A stretch of 7,429 bases of DNA from an uncultured Chthoniobacterales bacterium (GTDB lineage: Bacteria > Verrucomicrobiota > Verrucomicrobiia > Chthoniobacterales > UBA10450). Shown here one piece after another: positions 1 through 5,153 of this stretch. The stretch spans positions 1 through 7,429 of the forward strand of contig CATPAT010000263.1 in NCBI GenBank assembly GCA_955652155.1. The letters run 5' to 3'. The notes below the pieces were generated by a model. The model was given only the letters and a program-made list of their open reading frames with translations. It did no database searches and was not told the origin of the DNA. The position numbers and the translations under genes are program-made. The number at the start of each line of letters is the position of its first letter. Positions within the stretch are counted from its first letter, which is position 1.

Positions 1-1
1 C

Positions 2-151
2 ATGGAAAGCCGATTCACGCCAAATCTCTATTTTGCAGGCGAGTTGCTCGACATTGACGGCATCACCGGCGGCTTTAATTTCCAGGCCGCTTGGACCACC
101 GGGTGGATTGCAGGACACGCTATGGCCGGAGTCGAACCCGCCGCTGTATGA
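2..151 (+). CDS. BaiN/HI0933-family NAD(P)/FAD-dependent oxidoreductase, C-terminal end only
   Basis: This is the last 49 codons of a gene that begins before the window. The visible tail contains LYFAGELLDIDGITGGFNFQ followed by a W-x-x-G-W-I-A-G stretch. That is the conserved C-terminal FAD-binding signature of the HI0933/YhiN/BaiN flavoproteins: the FAGE-x-LD-x-DG turn and the GG-[FY]-N-[FLI]-Q loop close over the flavin. Members are about 400 residues long, so roughly 350 residues lie upstream. The family binds FAD; BaiN of gut clostridia is linked to bile-acid ring reduction, but the substrate of most members is unknown and none is claimed here. The frame is open from the window edge, and the ATG at 2 is not the true start. 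The stop TGA at 149-151 overlaps the start of the next gene (ATGA), so the two are probably translationally coupled. Confidence 0.85.
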   Translation: MESRFTPNLYFAGELLDIDGITGGFNFQAAWTTGWIAGHAMAGVEPAAV

Positions 152-603
152 GCTCTCGAAATTTCCTTCCGCAAAAATTGCAGACCGCGCTGGAGGAAGT
201 GCGACGGATTTATGTCGATCTTGCGCAACAGCCGATCCAGCGGAATTGCCTGCGCAAGACTGAATGCTGTCATTTCAAACTGACCGGACGGACTCCTTAT
301 CTGACGAAAGGCGAAGCGGTCGTCGCGGCCAAGGCGCTTCGCGCGACCGGCCGGAAATCGCTACCCGCAAATGCTGATGGCTCGTGCCCAATGCTTCAAC
401 AAGAAAGAGGCAATTGCTTGATCTACGAAGATCGGCCATTCGGTTGCCGCACTCACTTTTGCGCCGCGGCCGGCGGACCACTCGCGCGCCGCGAAGTCCT
501 TGATCTCATTCGGCGCCTCGAAGATGTCGATCTTGCGCTAAAGGGAAACGGTCCGCGTCCTTTTCAAAATGCGGTCGCCGACGTGCTCGGAGACATGCGA
601 TAA
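148..603 (+). CDS. YkgJ-like cysteine-cluster protein (putative zinc/iron-binding)
   Basis: A 151-residue protein from the ATG at 148. The frame extends upstream to an ATG at 91, but the extra residues are only a shadow of the flavoprotein gene, and the ATGA overlap at 148-151 fixes the start better. Seven cysteines are arranged as in the YkgJ/CxxCxxCC family: C34, the pair C40-C41, C80 in GSCPML, C90 in NCLIY, C100 in RPFGCRTHF and C105. The IYE-x-RP-x-x-CR motif (residues 92-101) is the family hallmark and very likely helps bind a zinc or iron ion. The N-terminal cluster is C-x5-CC rather than the classical C-x2-C-x2-CC, with TGRTPYLTKGEA following. No signal peptide or membrane segment is seen, so it is cytoplasmic. 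The role is unknown; metal binding is inferred from the family. Coupling to a flavoprotein gene suggests a shared redox context. Confidence 0.85.
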   Translation: MSSRNFLPQKLQTALEEVRRIYVDLAQQPIQRNCLRKTECCHFKLTGRTPYLTKGEAVVAAKALRATGRKSLPANADGSCPMLQQERGNCLIYEDRPFGCRTHFCAAAGGPLARREVLDLIRRLEDVDLALKGNGPRPFQNAVADVLGDMR

Positions 604-691
604 ACGCGGCCGCGCTCCTCTACCTCTTTTGGATTATGTCGCGCGAAGTCGAAATGTTCTACTGTTTCTGAGTTAACCACGGGTGGCTGAT

Positions 692-1153
692 ATGAAGCTG
701 ATTTGCGTTGCAGGTTTTCTCCTGATTTTTGCCGAGCTGAGTTTTGCGAATTCGTTTCAAGATGATTCGCATTATGTCGGGCTCGGTCCCCGCACCGGTT
801 ATTACGTTGTGCGCGACGGCTCTCGGTTATCGCATCAGCTCGGCGTCGATGATGGGCCATACGTCGACACGGCCGATCCATTGCGCCATGGCTATGGCGC
901 CGACGTTCTGGCGTTTCGTTTCAATCAGGCCGGTCGATTGATCGCCGCGCCAGCCTATATCGCGAACGCGCAACTGAACGAGTTCTACACACGCCGAATC
1001 GGCTCGTTGATTCGTGGACGCACTACCGTCGCGGAGGTCCAGACCTTGTTCGGGCATCCGCAAGCTACATCGCGACGACCGGACGGCTTCGTTTATTACT
1101 ATACGCTCGACGTATTCAATCCATTCGAACAACTCGGCAGCGGCCGCCATTAA
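692..1153 (+). CDS. Exported small protein with BamE/SmpA-like C-terminal half
   Basis: A 153-residue protein. Residues 1-19 form a signal peptide: Lys2, a hydrophobic core CVAGFLLIFAEL, and likely cleavage after SFA. There is no lipobox (the only Cys, C5, lies at the start of the core), so it should be periplasmic or secreted. The middle has no recognised domain. Residues of the form SLIRGRTTVAEVQTLFGHP, followed by R-x-DG-x-VYYYTL, match the SmpA/OmlA/BamE fold pattern (i-x-x-G-x-t-x-x-e-v-x-x-l-l-G-x-P, then a Tyr-rich strand), also found in many small envelope proteins unrelated to outer-membrane assembly. I prefer the ATG at 692, preceded by GGGTGG at 681-686, to the in-frame GTG at 683. 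The gene stands 88 nt after the cysteine-cluster gene and converges on the lipoprotein gene, with stops 27 nt apart. The function is unknown. Confidence 0.7.
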   Translation: MKLICVAGFLLIFAELSFANSFQDDSHYVGLGPRTGYYVVRDGSRLSHQLGVDDGPYVDTADPLRHGYGADVLAFRFNQAGRLIAAPAYIANAQLNEFYTRRIGSLIRGRTTVAEVQTLFGHPQATSRRPDGFVYYYTLDVFNPFEQLGSGRH

Positions 1154-1180
1154 GATCGACAACAGCGATACGCTTCGGAA

Positions 1181-1507
1181 TTACTTGATTCTGGTAAACT
1201 CGAGTTTGGAACCGGTGGATTCCCGGAATGTCATGTAGTCGCGCGAAATTGTGAGTTGATAAACCGACTTCTCGAACGGTGTCTCAATCTTTATTCGCCC
1301 GCTGTCCCCGAAACTGTACCTGCCTCGGGTGCTGCCGATCGTGACCAGCCCGTTGTCGGCGAATTCCCAAACGACCGAGTTTGGATCGGACGACGTTCGC
1401 CATTTACCGACAATCTCTTGCGAAGGACCGCCGCAAGCGGTGAGGACCGACCACAAAACTGCGCTGATCAATAATCGAAGGGGACGTCGGCTAGAGCTGC
1501 GTGACAT
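1181..1507 (-). CDS. Small lipocalin-like (DUF5640-like) lipoprotein downstream of rpsA
   Basis: A 108-residue predicted lipoprotein. The N-terminus has several arginines (R3, R7, R8, R11), a hydrophobic stretch (LLISAVLWSVL) and the lipobox LTAC at residues 22-25, so C25 should be lipidated and the mature protein anchored to a membrane. The mature part reads IVGKWRTSSDPNSVVWEF, G-x-V-T-I, GRYSF and YQLTISRDYM, ending in FTRIK. The G-x-W followed by alternating short strands is the pattern of small lipocalin-like/DUF5640 beta-barrel lipoproteins. No specific ligand can be named. Only 13 nt separate it from the rpsA stop, and GAAGG overlaps that gap just 2 nt before the ATG, an unusually tight spacing. 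Co-transcription with rpsA is therefore likely. No clear terminator is seen after its stop, before the convergent gene ends at 1153. Confidence 0.75.
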   Translation of the reverse strand: MSRSSSRRPLRLLISAVLWSVLTACGGPSQEIVGKWRTSSDPNSVVWEFADNGLVTIGSTRGRYSFGDSGRIKIETPFEKSVYQLTISRDYMTFRESTGSKLEFTRIK

Positions 1508-1520
1508 TACCTTCAGGAAA

Positions 1521-3278
1521 TTACTTCTTCTTCGATTCTTTCTTTACCTCGCGCTTCGATTCCTTCGGCTCTTTTGCCGGCTTTGATTCCTTGGTCGTTT
1601 TCTTGGCCTCGCCCGGGCGATATTCCTCCTGCTCGGCGGCGGCGAACGCTTTCTCCAGTCCGACCATGTCTTCGCCGGGGCGGAGGGTGTCGAATGTTTC
1701 GGCTTCCTTGCGCAACTGTTCTTCCGAGTAATTGGCCGCCTTGATCGACAACCCGATCCGGCGCTCGACTTTATCGACTTTGATGACGCGAGCTTCGACT
1801 TCCTGTCCGACCTTGAGCACGTCTTTTACTTTCGCGACGTGGTCCTCGCTTAACTGCGAGATGTGAACCAGCCCATCGATGTCGTCTTGCAATTGCACGA
1901 ACGCGCCGAAGCTGGCGAGCTTGGTCACGTTCCCTTTCACCAGATCACCGATTTTGTATTTTTGATCGATGTTCTTCCACGGATCTTCGCTCAGCTGTTT
2001 GATCCCGAGACTGATTCGCTGGTTCGTTTTGTCGATATCGATGACTTCAGCTTCGACTTCGTCGCCTTTCTTAAAGACTTCGCTCGGGTGATTGATTTTT
2101 CGAGTCCAACTCAAATCGGAAACGTGAATCATTCCGTCAATGCCTTCATCGAGCTCCACGAACGCGCCATACGCGGTCATGTTCCGGATTGTTCCCTTCA
2201 CCCGGCTGCCAATGGTAAATTTCTTCTCGATCTCGTCCCAGGGATTCGGTTCAAGCTGACGCAGGCCCAATGAAATCTTCTGCTCTTCCTTGTTTACGCC
2301 GAGCACAACCGCGTCAACCTCCTGGCCGACGGTTAAAATATCCGACGGTCGCATGATTCGTTTCGTCCAGGAAAGTTCGGAAACGTGAATGAGACCTTCG
2401 ACGCCTTCCTCCAATTCCACGAACGCGCCGTAAGGAACAAGATTGGTGATTTTGCCCTTGACCTTCTGGCCGGCGGGGAAGCGCTCTTCAATCTGGTCCC
2501 ACGGATTTTTCTGAGTCTGCTTCAGGCCCAACGAGACGCGCTCTTTCTCTTTATTAATGTCAAGGACCTGGACTTCGAGCTGTTGTCCAACTTTCACCAG
2601 CTCGCTCGGATGTCCGAGCCGGCCCCAGGTCATGTCCGTGATGTGAAGCAACCCGTCCATGCCGTCGAGATCGATGAACGCGCCGAAGTCGGTCAGGTTT
2701 TTCACCGTGCCGGTGACACGGTCGCCGACGTTCACGCTGTCCATGAATTTCTGTCGCTTCTCGCTCCGCTCCTGCTCGATTAATTCGCGACGGCTGAGGA
2801 CCACATTGCGCCGATCGTCGTTGATCTTGACGATCTTGAAATCGTAGGTGTTGCCAACGAACTGCTGCAAGTCTTTCGGCGGCACGATGTCGATTTGCGA
2901 CGCGGGCAAGAATGCTTCCACTCCGATGTTCACCATCAGCCCGCCTTTGACGACCGATTTCACTTTGCCTTTGATCAAGCCGTCTTCTTGAAAAACGCTC
3001 GCGATCTTGTTCCAGTTCTGGCGATAGGCCGCTTTCTCTTTCGAGAGCACGACCATGCCCTCGTCGTTCTCGAGTCGCTCGAGCAACACGTCGACTTCGT
3101 CGCCGACTTCCAAGTTTTCCACGTCTTCAAATTCCGCCAGCGGAATGACGCCTTCCGATTTGTATCCGATGTCGACCAGCACTTCGCGCGGGCGAACTTC
3201 CAAAATACGTCCTTTGACGATGCTGCCTTCCCGGAAATCCGGCATCGGCTTCGACATCACATCCTGCATTTGCACCAT
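1521..3278 (-). CDS. rpsA: 30S ribosomal protein S1, six S1 domains
   Basis: A 585-residue S1 protein that delivers mRNA to the 30S subunit and assists translation initiation. Six S1 (OB-fold) repeats can be read, at about residues 16-82, 97-164, 182-253, 267-340, 354-427 and 441-513. Domains 3-6 carry the strong RNA-binding pattern G-A-F-[IV]-x-L, DGL-[IV]-H-[IV]-S and an ISLG-type ending. Domains 1 and 2 are divergent, as in Escherichia coli S1, where they bind the ribosome (S2). Residues 514-585 are a non-repeat tail ending in about 30 residues dominated by Lys and Glu. The length is slightly above the E. coli protein (557). The start at 3278 has an AAGGAGG Shine-Dalgarno about 11 nt upstream; the in-frame Met at codon 4 would be a slightly more distant alternative. 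It is preceded by its own promoter and a structured leader, and followed closely by a lipoprotein gene. Confidence 0.97.
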   Translation of the reverse strand: MVQMQDVMSKPMPDFREGSIVKGRILEVRPREVLVDIGYKSEGVIPLAEFEDVENLEVGDEVDVLLERLENDEGMVVLSKEKAAYRQNWNKIASVFQEDGLIKGKVKSVVKGGLMVNIGVEAFLPASQIDIVPPKDLQQFVGNTYDFKIVKINDDRRNVVLSRRELIEQERSEKRQKFMDSVNVGDRVTGTVKNLTDFGAFIDLDGMDGLLHITDMTWGRLGHPSELVKVGQQLEVQVLDINKEKERVSLGLKQTQKNPWDQIEERFPAGQKVKGKITNLVPYGAFVELEEGVEGLIHVSELSWTKRIMRPSDILTVGQEVDAVVLGVNKEEQKISLGLRQLEPNPWDEIEKKFTIGSRVKGTIRNMTAYGAFVELDEGIDGMIHVSDLSWTRKINHPSEVFKKGDEVEAEVIDIDKTNQRISLGIKQLSEDPWKNIDQKYKIGDLVKGNVTKLASFGAFVQLQDDIDGLVHISQLSEDHVAKVKDVLKVGQEVEARVIKVDKVERRIGLSIKAANYSEEQLRKEAETFDTLRPGEDMVGLEKAFAAAEQEEYRPGEAKKTTKESKPAKEPKESKREVKKESKKK

Positions 3279-3284
3279 AATTAA

Positions 3285-3295
3285 AAAGGCCTCCT
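3285..3295 (-). promoter_or_regulatory. Shine-Dalgarno of rpsA
   Basis: Read on the minus strand, CCAAGGAGGCC lies upstream of the rpsA ATG. AGGAGG is a perfect match to the anti-Shine-Dalgarno, with 11 nt to the start. AAGG and CCTT flanking AGG could also form a small hairpin over this site, which is a possibility only. Confidence 0.75.
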
Positions 3296-3304
3296 TGGGG
3301 CACG

Positions 3305-3326
3305 CGATCCCGCCCCGGCGGGATCG
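3305..3326 (-). promoter_or_regulatory. GC-rich hairpin in the rpsA leader (proximal)
   Basis: A perfect 10-bp inverted repeat, CGATCCCGCC (3305-3314) and GGCGGGATCG (3317-3326), separated by 2 nt. As RNA it would form a 9-bp stem with a CGGG tetraloop ending about 10 nt before the Shine-Dalgarno of rpsA. It lies within the predicted 5' UTR, so a translational or attenuation role is more likely than termination; no T-run follows it on the minus strand. Confidence 0.6.
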
Positions 3327-3329
3327 ATC

Positions 3330-3357
3330 TTTTCCGTGCAGCTAAAGCATCGGAAAA
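3330..3357 (-). promoter_or_regulatory. Hairpin in the rpsA leader (distal, near the 5' end)
   Basis: TTTTCCG (3330-3336) and CGGAAAA (3351-3357) are perfect complements, and TGC/GCA just inside extend the stem past a single bulged base at 3350, leaving a loop of about 7 nt. The hairpin begins within a few bases of the predicted transcription start and sits immediately before the GC-rich hairpin, so almost the whole leader is structured. Confidence 0.5.
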
Positions 3358-3366
3358 CGGAGCGCC

Positions 3367-3395
3367 ACAGTATGTGTTTTCGCGCGAATGGTCAA
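3367..3395 (-). promoter_or_regulatory. Sigma70-type promoter of rpsA
   Basis: Read on the minus strand, TTGACC (3395-3390; 5 of 6 to TTGACA) and TACTGT (3372-3367; keeps the key first, second and last bases of TATAAT) are separated by exactly 17 bp. Transcription should start near 3360, giving a leader of about 80 nt before the rpsA start. The promoter lies just after the stop of the small zinc-ribbon gene, so rpsA can be expressed independently of it. Confidence 0.6.
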
Positions 3396-3423
3396 ACTCT
3401 GATCCGTGACGCCTGACTCGTCC

Positions 3424-3609
3424 CTAATTGCTGCTCGGAGTTCTGGTGGTGGTTTTCCACTTGTCTCTGGTCCGTCGCATTTCCACCGGACTGCCGCGGG
3501 TACATGCATCGCACCAATGCCGTTTGGCTGACTCGAGACGTTTTCGCACGCCGCACACTTCGCATTCGAAGACTTCCGTCGATGTCCTTTTGCTTGTCGA
3601 TGGCATCAT
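3424..3609 (-). CDS. Small zinc-ribbon protein (61 aa), hypothetical
   Basis: A 61-residue basic protein with two CxxC knuckles: C16-E-V-C19 in FECEVCG and C33-D-A-C36 in HWCDACTRG, 13 residues apart, the geometry of a four-cysteine zinc ribbon. Lys and Arg are abundant on both sides (RKRLESAKR between the knuckles, MRRTRDKW after them), which suits nucleic-acid or ribosome contact, but this is inference. The C-terminal T/S-rich tail looks disordered. Two adjacent ATGs (3609 and 3606) are possible starts; AGGT lies about 5 nt before the first. No signal peptide or membrane segment is present. It sits upstream of rpsA on the same strand, with the rpsA promoter between them. I do not recognise a named family. 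Support is the paired CxxC pattern and the ribosome-binding site; its small size leaves some chance it is not expressed. Confidence 0.55.
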   Translation of the reverse strand: MMPSTSKRTSTEVFECEVCGVRKRLESAKRHWCDACTRGSPVEMRRTRDKWKTTTRTPSSN

Positions 3610-3759
3610 ATTTACCTGATTTCTGCGCGGACGGCTCCACTTACGCTGGTTTCAGTGGAAACACAACCTGGATAATGCGGGGAGGGACGAACTCCATCTC
3701 GTCCTATCTAGAAACAGGGACCCGCCCTGTCTCTCTCCTAACCGACGGGGGCGGCAGGG
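3610..3759. other. Intergenic stretch with several inverted repeats
   Basis: Between the ScyD/ScyE-like gene and the zinc-ribbon gene there is no convincing coding frame. It holds three short perfect inverted repeats: TCCACT/AGTGGA (3636-3641 and 3654-3659), GGACGA/TCGTCC (3685-3690 and 3699-3704) and ACAGGG/CCCTGT (3714-3719 and 3725-3730). No strong promoter hexamers for the zinc-ribbon gene were found. Confidence 0.5.
3708..3730 (-). terminator. Possible terminator of the ScyD/ScyE-like gene
   Basis: On the minus strand a 6-bp stem ACAGGG/CCCTGT with a 5-nt loop lies about 30 nt after the stop codon and runs into TTTCT. The T-tract is short, so termination would be weak. The upstream GCCCTG at the gene's end (3760-3755) can pair alternatively with CAGGGC (3729-3724), competing with this stem. 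Confidence 0.35.
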
Positions 3760-4872
3760 CTATGGCACTGTGATTTTCAGAACTTGCCCTAGGCCCACCG
3801 GCGGTGGACCAAAGCCGACATTTGAGACATAAAGGGCGCCATCTGGGCCCAACGTCATGCCTGTCGGGAAGAAGAGGCCCGAAGCGATCTCCGTTTGCTT
3901 GCCCGATGGATCAACTCGTAGCACTTTGCCCGTGAAGGGCGTGGGGTCACCGGCCGCTGTGCTGGTTTCCAACACATACATTCGATCCCTTCCATCGAAC
4001 ACCAGGCCAAGAACGGTGGTGAGGCCCTGGACGTCGAGCTTTACGTTACCGGCAGGGTTGATCTTCAAAATTTTGGACGAGCCCGGAACAATTGGGAATG
4101 TATTAAGGTTTCCTACGTAGAAGTTGCCGTGATCGGCGATTGCCGTCGGGACGATGTGGCCCTGGGTCGCAGAAATGTCAGCGACACGGGAGATTTGCCC
4201 CGACGTCGTGATTCTATCGAGCTCGCCGTGGTTTGGCTCGACCGCATAGAGATCACCTCGGAGCGCTATCATGCTGTACCAGGTTCCGTCGGGTTCAAAG
4301 TCGTCAGCATTGGGATTCTTGACAGGATTCGCCATCAGGAACGCGCTCAGGTCGGCAATCTGGGTCCAGCTGCCGTCATCGTTAAGGCGTATCACTTCAT
4401 TGGGGATGGTCGGCACGCCATGCGAGCAGCCAGCTCCGCCGATCAGGGCATAAAGGGTGTCTCCGATAAAGGCAACATCGGCGACGCCACTGATCAGACT
4501 GCCAGTCGCCGCACTCGTCTGACTGGACGGAAGAGGGTCGCCTACCGGCGTCGGGACGCCGTTGACGATCCGGGAGACGCGGGCGTTGGTGGGGCTACCT
4601 GTGTACGGGCCAACCGCAGCGACTACTACGCAGGCCGGGTCCATTCCGCCAATTCCCCCTTCGGCAACATAAAGGAAACCGTCGGGCCCAAACTTCAGGC
4701 CGCGCGGATTGTTCAATCCGGTGGCAAATACGGAAACGGTGGCCTGAGTGGATGCGGATTTGGGTTTCGCTGCGACCTCGCTGGCTAATGCAAACGCCAA
4801 AACTAACGTAAGCGCGCTTAAGACCGTTGTCAGAGCGGCTATTGTTACTGGTTGTTTTTTTAATTTTTTCAT
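3760..4872 (-). CDS. Secreted ScyD/ScyE-like beta-propeller protein
   Basis: A 370-residue exported protein. Residues 1-35 are a long signal peptide: five lysines in the first six residues or so, a hydrophobic core LTLVLAFALA, and likely cleavage after EVAA. The mature part is built of NHL/SMP-like blade motifs: GLNNPRGLKFGPDGFLYVAE near 52-71, GDTLYALIGG near 137-146, MIALRGDLYAVEPNHGELDRI near 201-221, a blade near 242-256, VLGLVFDGRDRMYVLE near 287-302, and FPTGMTLGPDGALYVSNVG near 335-353. The P-x-G-[LM]-x-x-GPDG-x-LYV pattern at both ends and the overall plan fit the ScyD/ScyE family, first named from cyanobacterial scytonemin clusters but widespread in other bacteria. No scytonemin genes are visible, so a role in that pathway is not claimed. 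The start has AAAGG about 8 nt upstream. Likely periplasmic or extracellular; ligand unknown. Confidence 0.85.
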   Translation of the reverse strand: MKKLKKQPVTIAALTTVLSALTLVLAFALASEVAAKPKSASTQATVSVFATGLNNPRGLKFGPDGFLYVAEGGIGGMDPACVVVAAVGPYTGSPTNARVSRIVNGVPTPVGDPLPSSQTSAATGSLISGVADVAFIGDTLYALIGGAGCSHGVPTIPNEVIRLNDDGSWTQIADLSAFLMANPVKNPNADDFEPDGTWYSMIALRGDLYAVEPNHGELDRITTSGQISRVADISATQGHIVPTAIADHGNFYVGNLNTFPIVPGSSKILKINPAGNVKLDVQGLTTVLGLVFDGRDRMYVLETSTAAGDPTPFTGKVLRVDPSGKQTEIASGLFFPTGMTLGPDGALYVSNVGFGPPPVGLGQVLKITVP

Positions 4873-4916
4873 CTTTGTACCTTTAATATTCGACGCGAGA
4901 GTGAAGGGTTGGGTGG

Positions 4917-4941
4917 ATCAAAGGGCGGGGTTGCCCTTGAT
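4917..4941 (-). promoter_or_regulatory. Leader hairpin of the ScyD/ScyE-like gene
   Basis: ATCAAAGGGC (4917-4926) and GCCCTTGAT (4933-4941) are complementary with one bulged A, leaving a 6-nt loop GGGGTT. It lies 44 nt before the start codon in the predicted 5' UTR. It could stabilise the 5' end of the mRNA; no T-run marks it as a terminator. Confidence 0.45.
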
Positions 4942-4948
4942 ACGAAAA

Positions 4949-4976
4949 TTTCTATTAAAAGCGGAAAATATGGCAA
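4949..4976 (-). promoter_or_regulatory. Weak candidate promoter for the ScyD/ScyE-like gene
   Basis: Minus-strand TTGCCA (4976-4971; 5 of 6) and TAGAAA (4954-4949; 4 of 6) are 16 bp apart. The transcript would begin near 4942, exactly where the leader hairpin starts. The -10 match is weak, so this is tentative. Confidence 0.3.
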
Positions 4977-5092
4977 GCTAAATCGCTGGCACGCATTGCT
5001 TGCACTCTTAAACGTTTCTTGGCCACCTCAGTAAATTTCTTTTCGTGACGTGGGACAGCGCAGGCTGGAGGCTCTGCGCTTCCACTATCAGA

Positions 5093-5120
5093 TTGAACGT
5101 TAGATGTTGGACGTTGAGCG
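5093..5120 (+). repeat. Four degenerate 7-bp tandem units (consensus TTGGACG)
   Basis: Four consecutive heptamers: TTGAACG (5093-5099), TTAGATG (5100-5106), TTGGACG (5107-5113) and TTGAGCG (5114-5120). Each differs from the consensus TTGGACG by zero to two bases. They sit in the gap between two divergent genes, ending 33 bp before the thioredoxin-like gene. The last unit also provides the best -35-like hexamer (TTGAGC). Confidence 0.6.
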
Positions 5121-5148
5121 CGCTCCTCTTCTCTTCATATTATATAAT
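5114..5148 (+). promoter_or_regulatory. Promoter of the thioredoxin-like/protease/PLP operon
   Basis: A perfect TATAAT (5143-5148) overlaps TATTAT (5138-5143). The latter is 18 bp from TTGAGC (5114-5119). If TATAAT is used, transcription would start at about 5154-5156, at the start codon itself; with TATTAT it would start near 5150. Either way the leader is nearly absent. The -35 element is moderate only. Confidence 0.5.
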
Positions 5149-5153
5149 AGGTG

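Larger units (their letters stand above)
4873..5153. other. Divergent intergenic region
   Basis: A 281-bp gap between the minus-strand ScyD/ScyE-like gene and the plus-strand thioredoxin-like gene. It holds the leader hairpin and weak promoter of the former, the 7-bp tandem repeat and an AT-rich promoter of the latter. The stretch from about 4980 to 5092 shows no further gene or signal that I can support. Confidence 0.6.

Noticed and set aside
628..665. TACTGT at 660-665 as the -10 of a promoter for the BamE-like gene
   Set aside because: No -35 hexamer sits at a 16-18 bp distance; the nearest TTTGGA is 26 bp away.
683..691. GTG at 683 as the start of the BamE-like gene
   Set aside because: It would use up the GGGTGG purine-rich sequence as coding, and the ATG at 692 gives a better signal peptide start.
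2100..2420. Near-repeated DNA segments inside rpsA
   Set aside because: They encode the similar S1 domains 4 and 5 and need no separate repeat element.
1863..2783. Two plus-strand open frames of 136 and 132 codons with repeated H-E-R-A motifs
   Set aside because: They lie antisense to rpsA, and the repetition simply mirrors the repeated S1 domains on the other strand. No independent start signals or domain.
3428..3619. A 63-codon plus-strand open frame opposite the zinc-ribbon gene
   Set aside because: It starts at TTG and has no domain, while the minus strand shows two CxxC knuckles in the same region.
4129..4788. A 219-codon plus-strand open frame
   Set aside because: It is antisense to the ScyD/ScyE-like gene, whose frame has a signal peptide and clear blade motifs; the antisense frame has none.
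5093..5120. CRISPR or satellite array
   Set aside because: Only four degenerate 7-bp units without spacers, so a CRISPR is excluded and the array is too short to call a satellite.
5139..5144. A minus-strand TATAAT, as the AT-rich site is palindromic
   Set aside because: The 17-bp upstream hexamer reads CGTAAG, not a -35 element, and it would leave an improbably long leader for the ScyD/ScyE-like gene.
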